A stretch of DNA of 64,000 nt from CBDIBC01 sp965276635 (GTDB lineage Bacteria; Actinomycetota; Acidimicrobiia; Acidimicrobiales; Palsa-688). Position numbers and translations under genes: made by a program. The notes below the pieces were generated by a model. That model was not told the origin of the DNA. It searched no databases and worked only from the letters and a program-made list of their open reading frames with translations. This document shows positions 54,891-63,473 of this stretch, one piece after another (positions within the stretch are counted from its first letter, which is position 1; every line of letters begins with the position of its first letter). The stretch lies in the NCBI GenBank assembly GCA_965276635.1, contig CBDIBC010000005.1, positions 868,001 to 932,000 of the forward strand, in the 5' to 3' direction.

Positions 54891-55034
54891 CTGTGGTGTT
54901 CGAGTCCTTCGGATTCGGTTCTTCTCGGCACGACGATAGCACCCAGGCGTCCGCTGCCGTCCGGCGGCCCGAGGTCCCGACTCGACCGACGTCCACCCTG
55001 AACAGCCCATTTCCGGAGTACGCACCACCTTGGG

Positions 55035-55394
55035 TCAGCTGGCCAGCCCACCCGGGTGGCGGCTGCGCCACACCAGGATCCCGGCCGCACCCGCCGCCGC
55101 GGTCGCCACGGTGATGCCACCGACGTAGGCGGTCCGCGCCACACGAGATGTGGCCCGCCGGGCGGCACCGGCCGTCTGGAGCGTGGCCAGCAGCGGGCCG
55201 ATGCCGTCAACGGGAGGCTGGACATGCTGGGCACGCAGGGCTCGCAGGGTGCGCAACATCCGCCGGTAGCGGGCCACCTCGGCCTGGCAACGCAGGCACT
55301 GAGCAACGTGCGCCCGGACCGCCGGCGCCACCCATCCGTCACCGCCGGCGATGGCCGCCAGTGCCTCGCTAGGCAGCGGGCAGCTACCCGGCAC
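55035..55394 (-). CDS. Zinc-containing anti-sigma factor, membrane anchored
   Basis: 119 residues from GTG 55394. The ZAS motif is H-x3-C-x2-C in AHVAQCLRCQAEV (about residue 30), and one membrane segment lies near the C-terminus (YVGGITVATAAAGAAGILVW). The start overlaps the sigma gene by 11 bp, so the two are translationally coupled. It would hold the ECF sigma factor inactive until a signal, perhaps redox, releases it. Confidence 0.82.
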   Translation of the reverse strand: MPGSCPLPSEALAAIAGGDGWVAPAVRAHVAQCLRCQAEVARYRRMLRTLRALRAQHVQPPVDGIGPLLATLQTAGAARRATSRVARTAYVGGITVATAAAGAAGILVWRSRHPGGLAS

Positions 55395-56025
55395 GGGACT
55401 CGCCGTCCTCGGTGGCGGGCATCCAGCCCCGCTTGCCGGTGACCCCGGTGGCTGTCAGCTGGTCGCGCAGGCGGCGCCGGGCGCGATGGAGCCGGACCTT
55501 GGCGGCCGCCTCGCTGATGCCCAGCTCGGCGGCGATGGCGCCGTGGGGCAGGTCGTAGATGTCCCGCAGGACGATGACCTGGCGGAGACGGTCGGGCAGG
55601 TCGCCGAGCGCGACGGCGACCGCGACCCGGTCGGCAGCTGCGGCTGCCGACCATTCCGGGTCGTGCTCCGGGCGAGCATCGACGACGTCCTCGTCGTCGT
55701 GCAGCTCGTCGGCTCGGTGCCGGGCTCGGCGGGCCAGGGTCGTGGAGGCGCAGTTGGCCGTGATCCGGTAGAGCCAGGTGGTGAACTGGGCCTCGCCACG
55801 GAAGCGCCGGAGCCCCCGGAAGGCGCGGAGGTAGGCATCCTGGGCGACGTCGCGCGCGTCCTCCTCGTTCCCGGTCAGCCGGTGGGCGAGGGTGTAGGTG
55901 TCGGGGTAGGTGACCCGCACCAGCTCCTCGAGCGCGGCGCCGTCCCCCCGTCGGGCGGCCGCCACCAACTCGGCGACCCCGCCAACGGCGGGCTGGCGGC
56001 CGACGTGCTGGCCGGGCGCCCGCAC
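55384..56025 (-). CDS. ECF-family RNA polymerase sigma factor
   Basis: 213 residues from GTG 56025, 5 bp after the rpmG stop. Region 2 has LAHRLTGNEEDARDVAQDAY and FRGEAQFTTWLYRITANCAS, and region 4 has LGDLPDRLRQVIVLRDIYDL and AAELGISEAAAKVRLHRARR. There is no C-terminal SnoaL-type extension. It is paired with the overlapping anti-sigma gene. Its place directly after rpmG suggests it is partly transcribed with ribosomal and tRNA genes. Confidence 0.93.
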   Translation of the reverse strand: MRAPGQHVGRQPAVGGVAELVAAARRGDGAALEELVRVTYPDTYTLAHRLTGNEEDARDVAQDAYLRAFRGLRRFRGEAQFTTWLYRITANCASTTLARRARHRADELHDDEDVVDARPEHDPEWSAAAAADRVAVAVALGDLPDRLRQVIVLRDIYDLPHGAIAAELGISEAAAKVRLHRARRRLRDQLTATGVTGKRGWMPATEDGESRAG

Positions 56026-56030
56026 GGGCC

Positions 56031-56195
56031 CTAGCGCGTCTCTTTGTGCAGGGTGTGCTGGCGTTCCCAGCGGCAGTACTTCTTCATCTCGATCCGCTCG
56101 CGATCGTTCGTCTTGTTCTTCATGGTGATGTAGTTGCGCCGCTTGCAGACATCGCACGCCAACGTGACCTTGACTCGCTTCTCGTTCTTTGCCAC
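56031..56195 (-). CDS. rpmG: 50S ribosomal protein L33
   Basis: 54 residues from GTG 56195 (MAKNEKRVKVTLACDVCKRR). The upstream in-frame part runs through tRNA genes and is not coding. A C-x2-C pair (CDVC) is present, but only one later Cys (KKYCRWER) is visible, so the zinc ribbon is incomplete, unlike four-Cys L33. It lies between tRNA-Met and the sigma gene. Confidence 0.93.
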   Translation of the reverse strand: MAKNEKRVKVTLACDVCKRRNYITMKNKTNDRERIEMKKYCRWERQHTLHKETR

Positions 56196-56234
56196 TGCGG
56201 GAACCTTTCGCTGGACCCTCTTCGACCTGCTGAG

Positions 56235-56308
56235 TAGCGGCGGTCGGACTTGAACCGACGACAACTCGATTATGAGCCGAGTGCTCTGACCAACTGAGCT
56301 ACGCCGCC
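56235..56308 (-). tRNA. tRNA-Met (CAT anticodon)
   Basis: 74 nt on the minus strand. The acceptor GGCGGCG pairs with CGCCGCT (one G-T pair), discriminator A; the anticodon loop is CTCATAA; the T arm is GTCGGTTCAAGTCCGAC. The paired first base and standard D arm fit an elongator Met rather than an initiator. A lysidine-modified tRNA-Ile cannot be excluded by sequence. It precedes rpmG. Confidence 0.93.
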
Positions 56309-56309
56309 G

Positions 56310-56382
56310 AGCCCCCTGTCGGAATCGAACCGACGACACCAGCCTTACCATGGCTGTGCTCTGCCGACTGAGCTAAGGGGGC
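56310..56382 (-). tRNA. tRNA-Thr (GGT)
   Basis: 73 nt on the minus strand. The acceptor GCCCCCT pairs with AGGGGGC, discriminator T; the anticodon loop is ATGGTAA; the T arm is GTCGGTTCGATTCCGAC. It is one base upstream of tRNA-Met, so both are cut from one precursor with rpmG downstream. Confidence 0.95.
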
Positions 56383-56497
56383 GCGACCGGCCCGGAGGCC
56401 GATGGCCGATCTATCCTAGCGTCGCTGTGCCCGATGGTGCCGACGCCGGGGAAGCACGGGGACAGCCGCGACTGGCGATTCCTCTAGTCTGGCCGCG

Positions 56498-56998
56498 GTG
56501 AAGGTCCGCCTAGCCGCCGGGGACGATGCCGAGGCCATCCGGGCCATCTACAACCGGGAGGTGTTGGAGACGACCAACACCTTCGACATGGTCGCCCGCA
56601 CGAGCGAGGACCAAGCGGCGTGGATGGACGAGCACAGCGGCGCCCACCCGGCCGTGGTCGCCGTCGACGACCACGGCCGGGTGCAGGGTTTCGGGTCGCT
56701 GTCGCCCTACCGGCCGCGCCCTGCCTACCGCACGACCGTCGAGGATTCGGTGTACGTCGACCAGGCCGCCCGGGGTCAGGGGGTGGGCCGCCTGATGCTG
56801 GAGGAGCTGATCGCGCTCGCCCAGTCCCACGGATTCCATTCCATCATGGCCCGCATCGTCGGAGGCCATCAGGCGTCCATCGGGCTCCACCACGCCTGCG
56901 GGTTCGAGCTGGTCGGCGTCGAGCGCGAGGTCGGCCGCAAGTTCCGCCAGTGGCTCGACGTGGCGCTCATGCAGCGCCTGGTCTCGAGCTCAGCCTGA
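56498..56998 (+). CDS. GNAT N-acetyltransferase (phosphinothricin acetyltransferase-like)
   Basis: 166 residues from GTG 56498. KVRLAAGDDAEAIRAIYNRE is a typical start, and the acetyl-CoA motif is QAARGQGVGRLMLEELIALA. ASIGLHHACGFELVGVEREV follows the Pat/YncA pattern. It acetylates a small amine or a methionine-sulfone or phosphinothricin-like compound. It is divergent from the tRNA-rpmG unit, with about 115 bp between. Confidence 0.88.
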   Translation: MKVRLAAGDDAEAIRAIYNREVLETTNTFDMVARTSEDQAAWMDEHSGAHPAVVAVDDHGRVQGFGSLSPYRPRPAYRTTVEDSVYVDQAARGQGVGRLMLEELIALAQSHGFHSIMARIVGGHQASIGLHHACGFELVGVEREVGRKFRQWLDVALMQRLVSSSA

Positions 56999-57748
56999 TC
57001 CGGGCGTCCGGCGGCTGATCTGGTAGACGCAGCTGTGGGCGCCGGCCACGATATGGGCGACTCGCTCGATGTCCGCGTCGGGGAGGGCCTCGCGCAGGAA
57101 CGCCAGCTCGCTCGTGCACGCGTGCCGGTAGCGGCGAGCCACGTCGAGCACCGCACAGTTGTGCTCCTGCACCCGCCACTCACCGGCCCGGACTCGGGTG
57201 GCGTCGGCCAGGTAGCCGTCCTCGTCGAGGATGGCGGCCAGCTCCCGCACCCGGGCGTCAAAGGAGCGGCCGGCCAGACGCGATGCGGCCCGCTCGGCTC
57301 GCTCGCCGGCGCGCCGCTCGAACAGGCGCGCCACCAGGCCGGGGTCGGCATCCTCCACGAACTCGAGCAGCTGGTTTGTCAGCTGCCCGTAGCGTTTCGG
57401 CCACAGCGACTCCGCGGCCGGGGCCACGCAGTAGCGGCGGCGGGGTCGGCCCGGTCCCTGCCGCTCGTCCCGGTGCGCCACCAGCCCATGATCCTCGAGG
57501 GGCCGCAGGTGCTGGCGCACGGCGCTGACGGTGACGCCGAGGGCCCCGGCCAGCTCGTCGGCCGAGGCGTCGCCGGCCTGCTTCAGGTGCCCGAGGAGGG
57601 CGCGCACGGTGGGCGAGAAGCCGGCCAGGCCGGCGTCGGCCCCCGCCGTCTCCGTCGGGGCCAGCTCGGTCGGCTCGCTGCCCGCCGGGGCCGAGGCGGC
57701 GCGGACCGGCCCGGTGGCGACCGCCGTCGCGGTCGGAGTCGCCGTCAC
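56990..57748 (-). CDS. SufR-like HTH regulator
   Basis: 252 residues from GTG 57748. A disordered N-terminal tail (about 45 residues) precedes the winged helix (LGVTVSAVRQHLRPLEDHGL, then GPGRPRRRYCV). The C-terminal half resembles SufR/DeoR-like Fe-S sensors. It has C-x12-C (NCAVLDVARRYRHAC) and a last Cys (AHSCVYQI) 29 positions later, but the third of the four SufR cysteines is Ala at the expected spacing. It overlaps the end of queA by 4 bp. No suf genes are near. Confidence 0.78.
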   Translation of the reverse strand: MTATPTATAVATGPVRAASAPAGSEPTELAPTETAGADAGLAGFSPTVRALLGHLKQAGDASADELAGALGVTVSAVRQHLRPLEDHGLVAHRDERQGPGRPRRRYCVAPAAESLWPKRYGQLTNQLLEFVEDADPGLVARLFERRAGERAERAASRLAGRSFDARVRELAAILDEDGYLADATRVRAGEWRVQEHNCAVLDVARRYRHACTSELAFLREALPDADIERVAHIVAGAHSCVYQISRRTPGSG

Positions 57749-58824
57749 CGCAGGATCAGATGGCTGTCGCCGAACTCGTGCCACAGGTACCTCCGCTCCA
57801 GCGCCGCAGCATACGACGCTTCGAGCAGTGACCGTCCGGCCACCGCTTCGAGGAGCAGGAGGTGCGACGCTTCCGGCTCGTGCCAACCGCTGATGAGACC
57901 GTCGACCGCCCGCACCCCCCGTTCGGGGGTGACCACCAGATCGGTCCACCCCTCGCCGGCCCGCACCGCGCCGTCGGCCGCGGCCACGGTCTCGAGGGTG
58001 CGGACGGCGGTGGTACCGACGGCGACGACCCGGTGACCGGACCGGCGGGTGGCGTTCACCAGGGCGGCCGATGCCGCCGGCAGCCGGTACCACTCCGTCT
58101 GCGGAGGCTCGTGCACCTCCGGCGACGACACGCCGGCGTGCAGGACGAACGGAGCGAAGGCGATGCCCCGAGCCACCAGCCGGGTGACCAGCTCGGCCGA
58201 GAACGGCCGAGCGGCGCTGGGCATCTCGGCCGAGCCGGGCACCTCGGCGAACACCGTCTGATAGGCCCCGATGGGCCGATCGTGGGTGACGTAGCCGTAC
58301 CGGATCGGCCGGCCGTGGCGGGCCAGGTACGCGAGCACAGGAGCGGGCAGCGCCAACTGGGCGGCCCACAGTCGGGTGCCGGCGAGCGAGGCCGGGCGGG
58401 CTCTCTCACCAGCGGGTGCCGGACCCGTCAGCACGGCGCGAGCCTCTCCGGGCAGGCCGACGACGGTGCCGGCCGTGGCATCCAACCATGGCGTGGTTGC
58501 CGTGCCCTCTAGGTGCCGCAGCTCGATCACCCATGCGCCCGCAGGCGAGCGCCCGGACAGATGCACGCCAACGGGCGTCCCGTCAGGCATCCGGCCGGTG
58601 AGCGCAGCGGGCAACGTCGTCGAGGTGTTGACGACCAGGAGGTCACCCGGGTCGAGGATGGAGACCAGGTCGGCAAAGGTGCGGTGGGCGATCGAGCCGC
58701 CCGCCCGCCGAGCCACCATCAGCTTCACGCCGTCACGGCGCAGCCCACGCTCCTCAGGCGGCTGGGTCGCCTCCAGGCCAGGAGGCAGCTCGAAGTGCAG
58801 GCGATCGTCGAGCGTGCGGGTCAT
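57745..58824 (-). CDS. queA: QueA-type S-adenosylmethionine:tRNA ribosyltransferase-isomerase
   Basis: 359 residues from ATG 58824. Motifs are LVSILDPGDLLVVNTSTTLP, the late TDLVVTPERGVRAVDGLISG and WHEPEASHLLLLEAVAG. The family makes epoxyqueuosine in tRNA. In actinobacteria, shorter or divergent QueA-like proteins occur without other queuosine genes, so the substrate may differ. The ATG overlaps the stop of the upstream SDR gene as ATGA. Confidence 0.85.
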   Translation of the reverse strand: MTRTLDDRLHFELPPGLEATQPPEERGLRRDGVKLMVARRAGGSIAHRTFADLVSILDPGDLLVVNTSTTLPAALTGRMPDGTPVGVHLSGRSPAGAWVIELRHLEGTATTPWLDATAGTVVGLPGEARAVLTGPAPAGERARPASLAGTRLWAAQLALPAPVLAYLARHGRPIRYGYVTHDRPIGAYQTVFAEVPGSAEMPSAARPFSAELVTRLVARGIAFAPFVLHAGVSSPEVHEPPQTEWYRLPAASAALVNATRRSGHRVVAVGTTAVRTLETVAAADGAVRAGEGWTDLVVTPERGVRAVDGLISGWHEPEASHLLLLEAVAGRSLLEASYAAALERRYLWHEFGDSHLILR

Positions 58825-59558
58825 CGGATCGCCTCCTGCCTGTCGAGGGCGGCGAGGCGGATCCGGCCACTGGGAGGGTCGGCGGAGAGCAGGGCGAGCA
58901 GGGCGGGCACCACCGAGGTCGGATCGGGCCGGTCGGAGATGTCCTCCCCCGGGAACGCCTCCTGGTGCAGGCGGGTCCGCATGTCGCCGGGATCCACCGA
59001 CCACGTCCGGCACCAGGCCTGCTCGGCAGCCCAGATGGCGGTCACCTGGTCCAGGGCGGCCTTCGACGACCCGTACCCTCCCCAGCCCTCATAGGGCTCG
59101 ACGGCCGCATCGGAGGTGATGTTGACCACCTGGGCGTGGGTCGCAGCCCGCAGGGAGGGGGCCAGGACCTGGAGCAGGGCGAGGGGCGCCACCACGTTCA
59201 CCTCGTACACCGCTCGGAGGGCGTCGAGCGGGTAGTCGATCAGGCCGGGCTGGGGGCTGGGGCCGAGGATGCTGGCGTTGTTGACCAGCAGGTCGAGCGG
59301 CCCGAGCTGCCGCACAGCTGCGGCCATCGCTTCGCGGTGCTCAGGGTTGGCCACGTCACCGGGCACGGCGACGACATGGGCCGGGCCCAAACGGTGGGCG
59401 GCGGCGTGCAGCGCCACCGGGTCGCGCCCATCGATGACCAGCTCCCAGCCGTCCCGGACCAGGGCTGCGGCCATCGCCGCACCGAGCCCCAGGGAGGCTC
59501 CGGTCACCACGCCCACCTTTGCCCGTTGCTGCTTTGCTGTCTCTACCTGCCGCTCCAT
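58821..59558 (-). CDS. Short-chain dehydrogenase/reductase
   Basis: 245 residues from ATG 59558, with GGAGG upstream; earlier ATGs at 59576 and 59591 would add only a few residues. The NAD(P) motif is GVVTGASLGLGAAMAAALV, NNASILG follows, and the active-site Ser-Tyr-Lys is in VVNITSDAAVE and GGYGSSKAALD. It is followed directly by queA. The substrate is unknown. Confidence 0.88.
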   Translation of the reverse strand: MERQVETAKQQRAKVGVVTGASLGLGAAMAAALVRDGWELVIDGRDPVALHAAAHRLGPAHVVAVPGDVANPEHREAMAAAVRQLGPLDLLVNNASILGPSPQPGLIDYPLDALRAVYEVNVVAPLALLQVLAPSLRAATHAQVVNITSDAAVEPYEGWGGYGSSKAALDQVTAIWAAEQAWCRTWSVDPGDMRTRLHQEAFPGEDISDRPDPTSVVPALLALLSADPPSGRIRLAALDRQEAIR

Positions 59559-59578
59559 AGCGGGCACCTCCATCGTCT

Positions 59579-59625
59579 GGACTGTTCTCATATATACACA
59601 GTTATAACTACTTTTATTTCGACCC
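59579..59625 (-). promoter_or_regulatory. AT-rich promoter/operator region of the SDR-queA operon
   Basis: An unusual AT-rich patch holds ACTGT (59581-59585) with its inverted copy ACAGT (59598-59602) and the palindrome AGTTATAACT (59600-59609). TATATA and TATATG are possible -10 boxes on the minus strand. The two palindromes suggest an operator for a TetR- or MarR-like repressor. No regulator of that type is adjacent. Confidence 0.45.
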
Positions 59626-59664
59626 ACCGCTCACCGCCGACCGGCGACTCGTAGGGTGTTGGGA

Positions 59665-60117
59665 ATGCGCACCGGTGATCGAGCCCCCGACTTCGAGCTG
59701 CCCGACGAGACGGGCACGCCCCGGAAGCTGTCCGACCTGCTCAGCCACGGGCCGGTCGTGCTGTTCTTCTATCCCGGGGCCATGACACCGGTGTGCACCT
59801 CCGAGAGCTGCCACTTCCGGGACCTGAAGGCCGAGTTCGAGGCCGTCGGCGCCCAGCGGGTGGGCATCTCGGCCGACCAGGTAGGCAAGCAGAAGCAGTT
59901 CGCCGACAAGTACGACTTCGACTTCCCGCTGCTGTCCGACGCCGACGGAGCCGTCGCCCGGTCGTTCGGGGTGACCCGCAAGCTCGGCCTGCCGAACAAG
60001 CGCGCCACATTCGTCATCGGGACCGACGGCATCGTCACCGACGTCATCACGTCGGAGCTGCGCGCCAGCGTCCACGCCGACAAGGCGCTGGCCGCCCTCG
60101 GCGCCGCCACCCCCTGA
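59665..60117 (+). CDS. Peroxiredoxin (AhpC/TSA, Bcp-like)
   Basis: 150 residues from ATG 59665. The core VLFFYPGAMTPVCTSESCHF contains the peroxidatic Cys in P-x3-C-T with a second Cys five residues on, as in 2-Cys Bcp proteins. It reduces hydrogen and organic peroxides with thioredoxin or another thiol donor. No signal peptide. It is divergent from the SDR gene, with the AT-rich region between. Confidence 0.92.
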   Translation: MRTGDRAPDFELPDETGTPRKLSDLLSHGPVVLFFYPGAMTPVCTSESCHFRDLKAEFEAVGAQRVGISADQVGKQKQFADKYDFDFPLLSDADGAVARSFGVTRKLGLPNKRATFVIGTDGIVTDVITSELRASVHADKALAALGAATP

Positions 60118-60123
60118 GGCGGC

Positions 60124-61182
60124 ATGACTCCCCCCGACGCGGCACCCCTCTGCCCCAGGTGCGATCAGCCGAACCCCGCCGGCACCATCTTCTGCCGCCA
60201 CTGCGGAGCCACCTTGGTGGCCGCCCGCGCGCCGGGCCCACCGGGTGGAGCCGGCGCACCCACCGAGGCCTTCGGATCTGGTCCGGCATCGGCGGACGCT
60301 GACCCCACCCGCATCGGCGCCCCGCCATCCGCCGGACCGAACGGGCTGGGCCCGGAGCCGACGCCGGCGGATCGGCGCACCATGGCGTTGATCGCCGGTG
60401 TGGTGGCGCTGATCGTCGTCATCGGCGTGGTGGCCTTCGCCCTCGGCCGCTCCGGCTCACACACCCGGCGCGCCTCCGCCACCACGGTGACGACAGCCGC
60501 CCCGTCGACGACCACGCCGCCCACCACCACGGCGCCGACCACCACCACACCGCCCACCACCACACCGACCACCACCACACCGCCCACCACCCTCGCGCCC
60601 ACGCCCCTGCAGGCGCTCGACGCCATCACCGCCGGGCTGGGAGCGAACTACGCCACCAGCGGCCCGGTCGGCGACGCAGCCAGCCCCTACGCCGCCGTCG
60701 ACCACGTCAACCTCTCCGGCGGGGCCGGGACGGTGATCGTCGACATCTACCGCTTCGTCGCCAACAGCTGGCAGTCTCAGGCGTCCATCCCCCTGCCAGC
60801 CGACCAGGGCGCCGGCACTCTCGCCAGCGCGGCGACGAACAGCACGCCGATCGTGGCCACGTCGCTGACCGGATCGTCGTTGCCGGACTTCGCCGTCGGG
60901 ACGGCGACGAACAGCACACCACTGTTGTCGGTCGTCAGCCACGCCAGCGGCCAGTGGGTGGCCGTCCCCTTCGAGGGCACGCCGACCGGGACCGCCAACG
61001 CCGTGGACGGCGGCCAGATCCAGGGCAACCAGGTCATCGGCTCCTACAACACCTGCACACCGGACTGCGCCAACGGCACCACCGTCCAGGTGGCCTTCGC
61101 CTATCAGGCCGGGGTGTTCCAGGCTGCCGCCCAGGGCGACGTGAGCCGCAACGGCCATGGGCACCACGGGGGCGGAGGTTGA
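60124..61182 (+). CDS. Zinc-ribbon membrane protein with Thr-rich linker and exported domain
   Basis: 352 residues from ATG 60124, 7 bp after the peroxiredoxin gene. The N-terminal zinc ribbon has CPRCDQPNPAGTIFCRHC, then a disordered Pro/Ala stretch, a membrane helix (ALIAGVVALIVVIGVVAFAL, about residue 95) and a TTTPPTTT linker. The C-terminal part is a beta-rich domain of unknown function with two Cys (NTCTPDC). The ribbon is inside and the C-terminus outside. Proteins of this plan are common in actinobacteria. Confidence 0.72.
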   Translation: MTPPDAAPLCPRCDQPNPAGTIFCRHCGATLVAARAPGPPGGAGAPTEAFGSGPASADADPTRIGAPPSAGPNGLGPEPTPADRRTMALIAGVVALIVVIGVVAFALGRSGSHTRRASATTVTTAAPSTTTPPTTTAPTTTTPPTTTPTTTTPPTTLAPTPLQALDAITAGLGANYATSGPVGDAASPYAAVDHVNLSGGAGTVIVDIYRFVANSWQSQASIPLPADQGAGTLASAATNSTPIVATSLTGSSLPDFAVGTATNSTPLLSVVSHASGQWVAVPFEGTPTGTANAVDGGQIQGNQVIGSYNTCTPDCANGTTVQVAFAYQAGVFQAAAQGDVSRNGHGHHGGGG

Positions 61183-61189
61183 CAGCCGT

Positions 61190-61275
61190 CCGGCCGGGTC
61201 GGTGCCGCGGCCGGGGCGGTGGGCCGCCGGGTCGGTGCCGCGGCCGGGTCGGTGCCGCGGCCGGGGCGGTGGCGC
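61190..61275. repeat. GC-rich tandem repeat
   Basis: GGTCGGTGCCGCGGCCGGG and variants occur three to four times between the two converging genes. The unit is about 18-36 bp. No gene is visible in it. Confidence 0.65.
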
Positions 61276-61279
61276 TCCG

Positions 61280-62158
61280 TCAGTGGGGCGGGCGGATCAC
61301 GCCTTCTTGGACCACGCTGGCGGCAAGGACACCCTCGCCGGTGTACACGCGGCCTCGGGCCAGTCCCCGCCCCGACGTGGCTGACGGCGTCTCCTGGTCG
61401 TAGAGGAGCCACTCGTCGGCCCGGAACGGCCGCTGGAACCACATGGCGTGGTCCAGGCTGGCCACGAAACCCGCGACGCCCACGCCCCCGCTCTGGTGGG
61501 GGCCGAGCGACGCACCCAGGAGCGTGATGTCGGAGGCATAGGTGAAGACGACCTGGTGCATCACTGGGTCGTCGCTCATATGGCCGTTGGCCCGGAACCA
61601 CACCCGCCGCCGGTAGGGATCGTCTGACGGCACCAGCCGGGCGAGGATCGGCTGCACGGCCAGGAGGAAGTCAGTGCTGCGCTCGTCGTCCTCCCCCGGA
61701 TCCCATTCGCTGGTCGCCACCTCGAACGAGTCCGGACCGGGAACCGGCGGGTCCGCCGGCGCCAGCTGGTGCTCGTATCCGACCTCGTGGACCTGGAAGC
61801 TGGCCTGGAGGTTGAAGATGGCGCGCCCGGCCTGGATGCCGACGACCCGACGGGTGCTGAACGAGCGGCCGTCGCGGATGCGGTCCACGTCGTAGACGAT
61901 GGGCCGGGCCGGGTCGCCGGTGCGAAGGAAATACGCGTGGAGCGAGTGGACCGACTTGTCGGGTTCCACGGTCCGGATGGCCGCCAGCAGCGCCTGCGCC
62001 GCCACCTGGCCGCCGAACACCCGCACCTTGGTCTCGGGAGGCGAGAACCCCCGGAACATGTTGGCTTCGATCTGCTCGAGCTCCAACACCCCGAGCAGCC
62101 GATCGAGCGGGCTCGGTGCATCGCCCGGGGAGACGAGGTTAGGCGGAGCGTCAGGCAT
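61280..62158 (-). CDS. tesB: Acyl-CoA thioesterase II
   Basis: 292 residues from ATG 62158. It has two hot-dog domains: the first with FGGQVAAQALLAAIRTVEPD and SLHAYFLRTGDPARPIVYDV, the second with the catalytic Asp region LDHAMWFQRPFRADEWLLYD. It hydrolyses medium to long acyl-CoAs. The length fits TesB. No fatty-acid genes are directly adjacent. Confidence 0.93.
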   Translation of the reverse strand: MPDAPPNLVSPGDAPSPLDRLLGVLELEQIEANMFRGFSPPETKVRVFGGQVAAQALLAAIRTVEPDKSVHSLHAYFLRTGDPARPIVYDVDRIRDGRSFSTRRVVGIQAGRAIFNLQASFQVHEVGYEHQLAPADPPVPGPDSFEVATSEWDPGEDDERSTDFLLAVQPILARLVPSDDPYRRRVWFRANGHMSDDPVMHQVVFTYASDITLLGASLGPHQSGGVGVAGFVASLDHAMWFQRPFRADEWLLYDQETPSATSGRGLARGRVYTGEGVLAASVVQEGVIRPPH

Positions 62159-62346
62159 GGCGGCCATCCTCGCTGCTGGCCGACGACCCGCTCAACCGGG
62201 CGGCGGTCGGTGGCGGCGGGCAGGTCGGCGGGCAGCGGGCGCGCTCAGGTCGGCGGGCGGCGGGCTGGGCGGGCGCCGCCCCTGCGAAGCGTGTCTGAGG
62301 AGCTGCTGACTGCCGGCCCGGGCGGGTGGGGTCGTAGCATCGGGTC

Positions 62347-62829
62347 GTGCTGCAACGTTGGTTGTCGGTCCGCGCCGTCCTGTTCCACCTCCTCCTGGCG
62401 ACCATCGTGCCCGCGTGCATGATCGCCGGCTGGTGGCAGATGCACCGAGCTCTAGGCGGCAACACCCTCAGCTGGGCATACACGTTCGAGTGGCCGATCT
62501 TCGCGGTCATCGCTTTCGTGGGTTGGTGGCAGATGATCCACGAGGATCCTGCCGATCTGGAGGCCCGGCGGGAGGAGCGGCGCCGGCGGGCCAAGGAGGT
62601 CGGGCCACCGACCGTCGACCCGCTGCCGGTGGCGTTGCGCCAGGCCTCGACTGGCGGCGGGGCTTGGGCTGGTGGCACGGTTTCGGTCAACGGCACGATC
62701 TCGGCCAACGGCACGGTATCGGTCGACGAGGCGCCGACCGACGCCCTGGACGCCTACAACGCCTACTTGGCCTCGCTGGCCACCAATGGCAAGGCCAAGA
62801 CCTGGCGGAACCCGCAGGGCCGTCCGTGA
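62347..62829 (+). CDS. Membrane protein with a charged cytoplasmic tail
   Basis: 160 residues from GTG 62347. Two membrane helices (about residues 8-27 and 47-64) with GWWQM in both are followed by a charged stretch (DLEARREERRRRAKEVG) and a SVNGTISANGTVS repeat. It overlaps the next gene by GTGA, and the pair is seen together in other actinobacteria as far as I recall. No function is known. Confidence 0.7.
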   Translation: MLQRWLSVRAVLFHLLLATIVPACMIAGWWQMHRALGGNTLSWAYTFEWPIFAVIAFVGWWQMIHEDPADLEARREERRRRAKEVGPPTVDPLPVALRQASTGGGAWAGGTVSVNGTISANGTVSVDEAPTDALDAYNAYLASLATNGKAKTWRNPQGRP

Positions 62830-63188
62830 AGGGCTTGCCCGGCGCCCTGCTGCGGTACCGCATCCTGGCCTACATCGTCGGCGTGGGACTCATTGTCCTC
62901 GTCTTCGTGGGCATCCCCCTCCAGATCGCCGGTCACAAGTCGGTCGTAGCCATCGTCGGGCCCATCCACGGGTTCCTGTACATCCTCTACCTGGTGGCCG
63001 CCCTCGACCTGGCCCGCCGGGCCAAGTTCGGGTTCCTGCGGATGCTGGCCATGGTGGCCGCCGGGCTCCTGCCGTTCCTGGCATTCATCATCGAGCGCAG
63101 CATGACCGCCAAGGTGGCCGCTGGCGTCGAGCCGTGGAGGCTCCCCCGCCGCCGGCCGCCCGTTCCCGACGCGACCACCGTCGACTGA
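62826..63188 (+). CDS. DUF3817-family membrane protein
   Basis: 120 residues from GTG 62826, overlapping the previous stop. Three hydrophobic helices are visible, with LLRYRILAYIVGVGLIVLVF, GPIHGFLYILYLVAALDLAR and ILAM-like RMLAMVAAGLLPFLAFIIER. The RYRI, HG and FLYI pattern is typical of DUF3817. Function unknown; the pair is probably a small membrane complex. Confidence 0.8.
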   Translation: MKGLPGALLRYRILAYIVGVGLIVLVFVGIPLQIAGHKSVVAIVGPIHGFLYILYLVAALDLARRAKFGFLRMLAMVAAGLLPFLAFIIERSMTAKVAAGVEPWRLPRRRPPVPDATTVD

Positions 63189-63473
63189 CCCAGCGGTACC
63201 ACGGCTGGCGGCCCCGGTCGGCGGCGGCTGCAGACCGTGGCGGGGCGGGCGCCCGGCGGGAGGATCGAGACCGGGACCGAGCGGCCGGCCGGGGGATCGA
63301 GACCGGGACCGAGCGGCCGGCCGGGGGATCGAGACCGGAACCGGCCGGGAGAAGTGGTCAGTACTGCATGCTGGGTCGGCATTACTGAACACTGGCGGCG
63401 CCCGGCCGGCAGCCCCGGCCGGCGACAGCCGCACACCGTGGCGGGGCGGGCGCCCGGCCATGGCGGGACCGGC
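63189..63473. other. Repeat-rich spacer after the DUF3817 gene
   Basis: No gene is visible. GATCGAGACCGGGACCGAGC-like units occur two to three times at 63265-63345. The stretch ending in CCGTGGCGGGGCGGGCGCCC at about 63235-63259 recurs at about 63436-63459. A degenerate palindrome lies between them. Confidence 0.6.
63353..63393. repeat. Degenerate palindrome of the AGTGGTCAGT family
   Basis: AGTGGTCAGTA (63353-63363) and TACTGAACACT (63383-63393) are complementary but for one position, with GGCGGC following as in the hrpA-linked copies. It is probably a diverged copy of the palindromes at 49539 and 50593. Confidence 0.6.
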
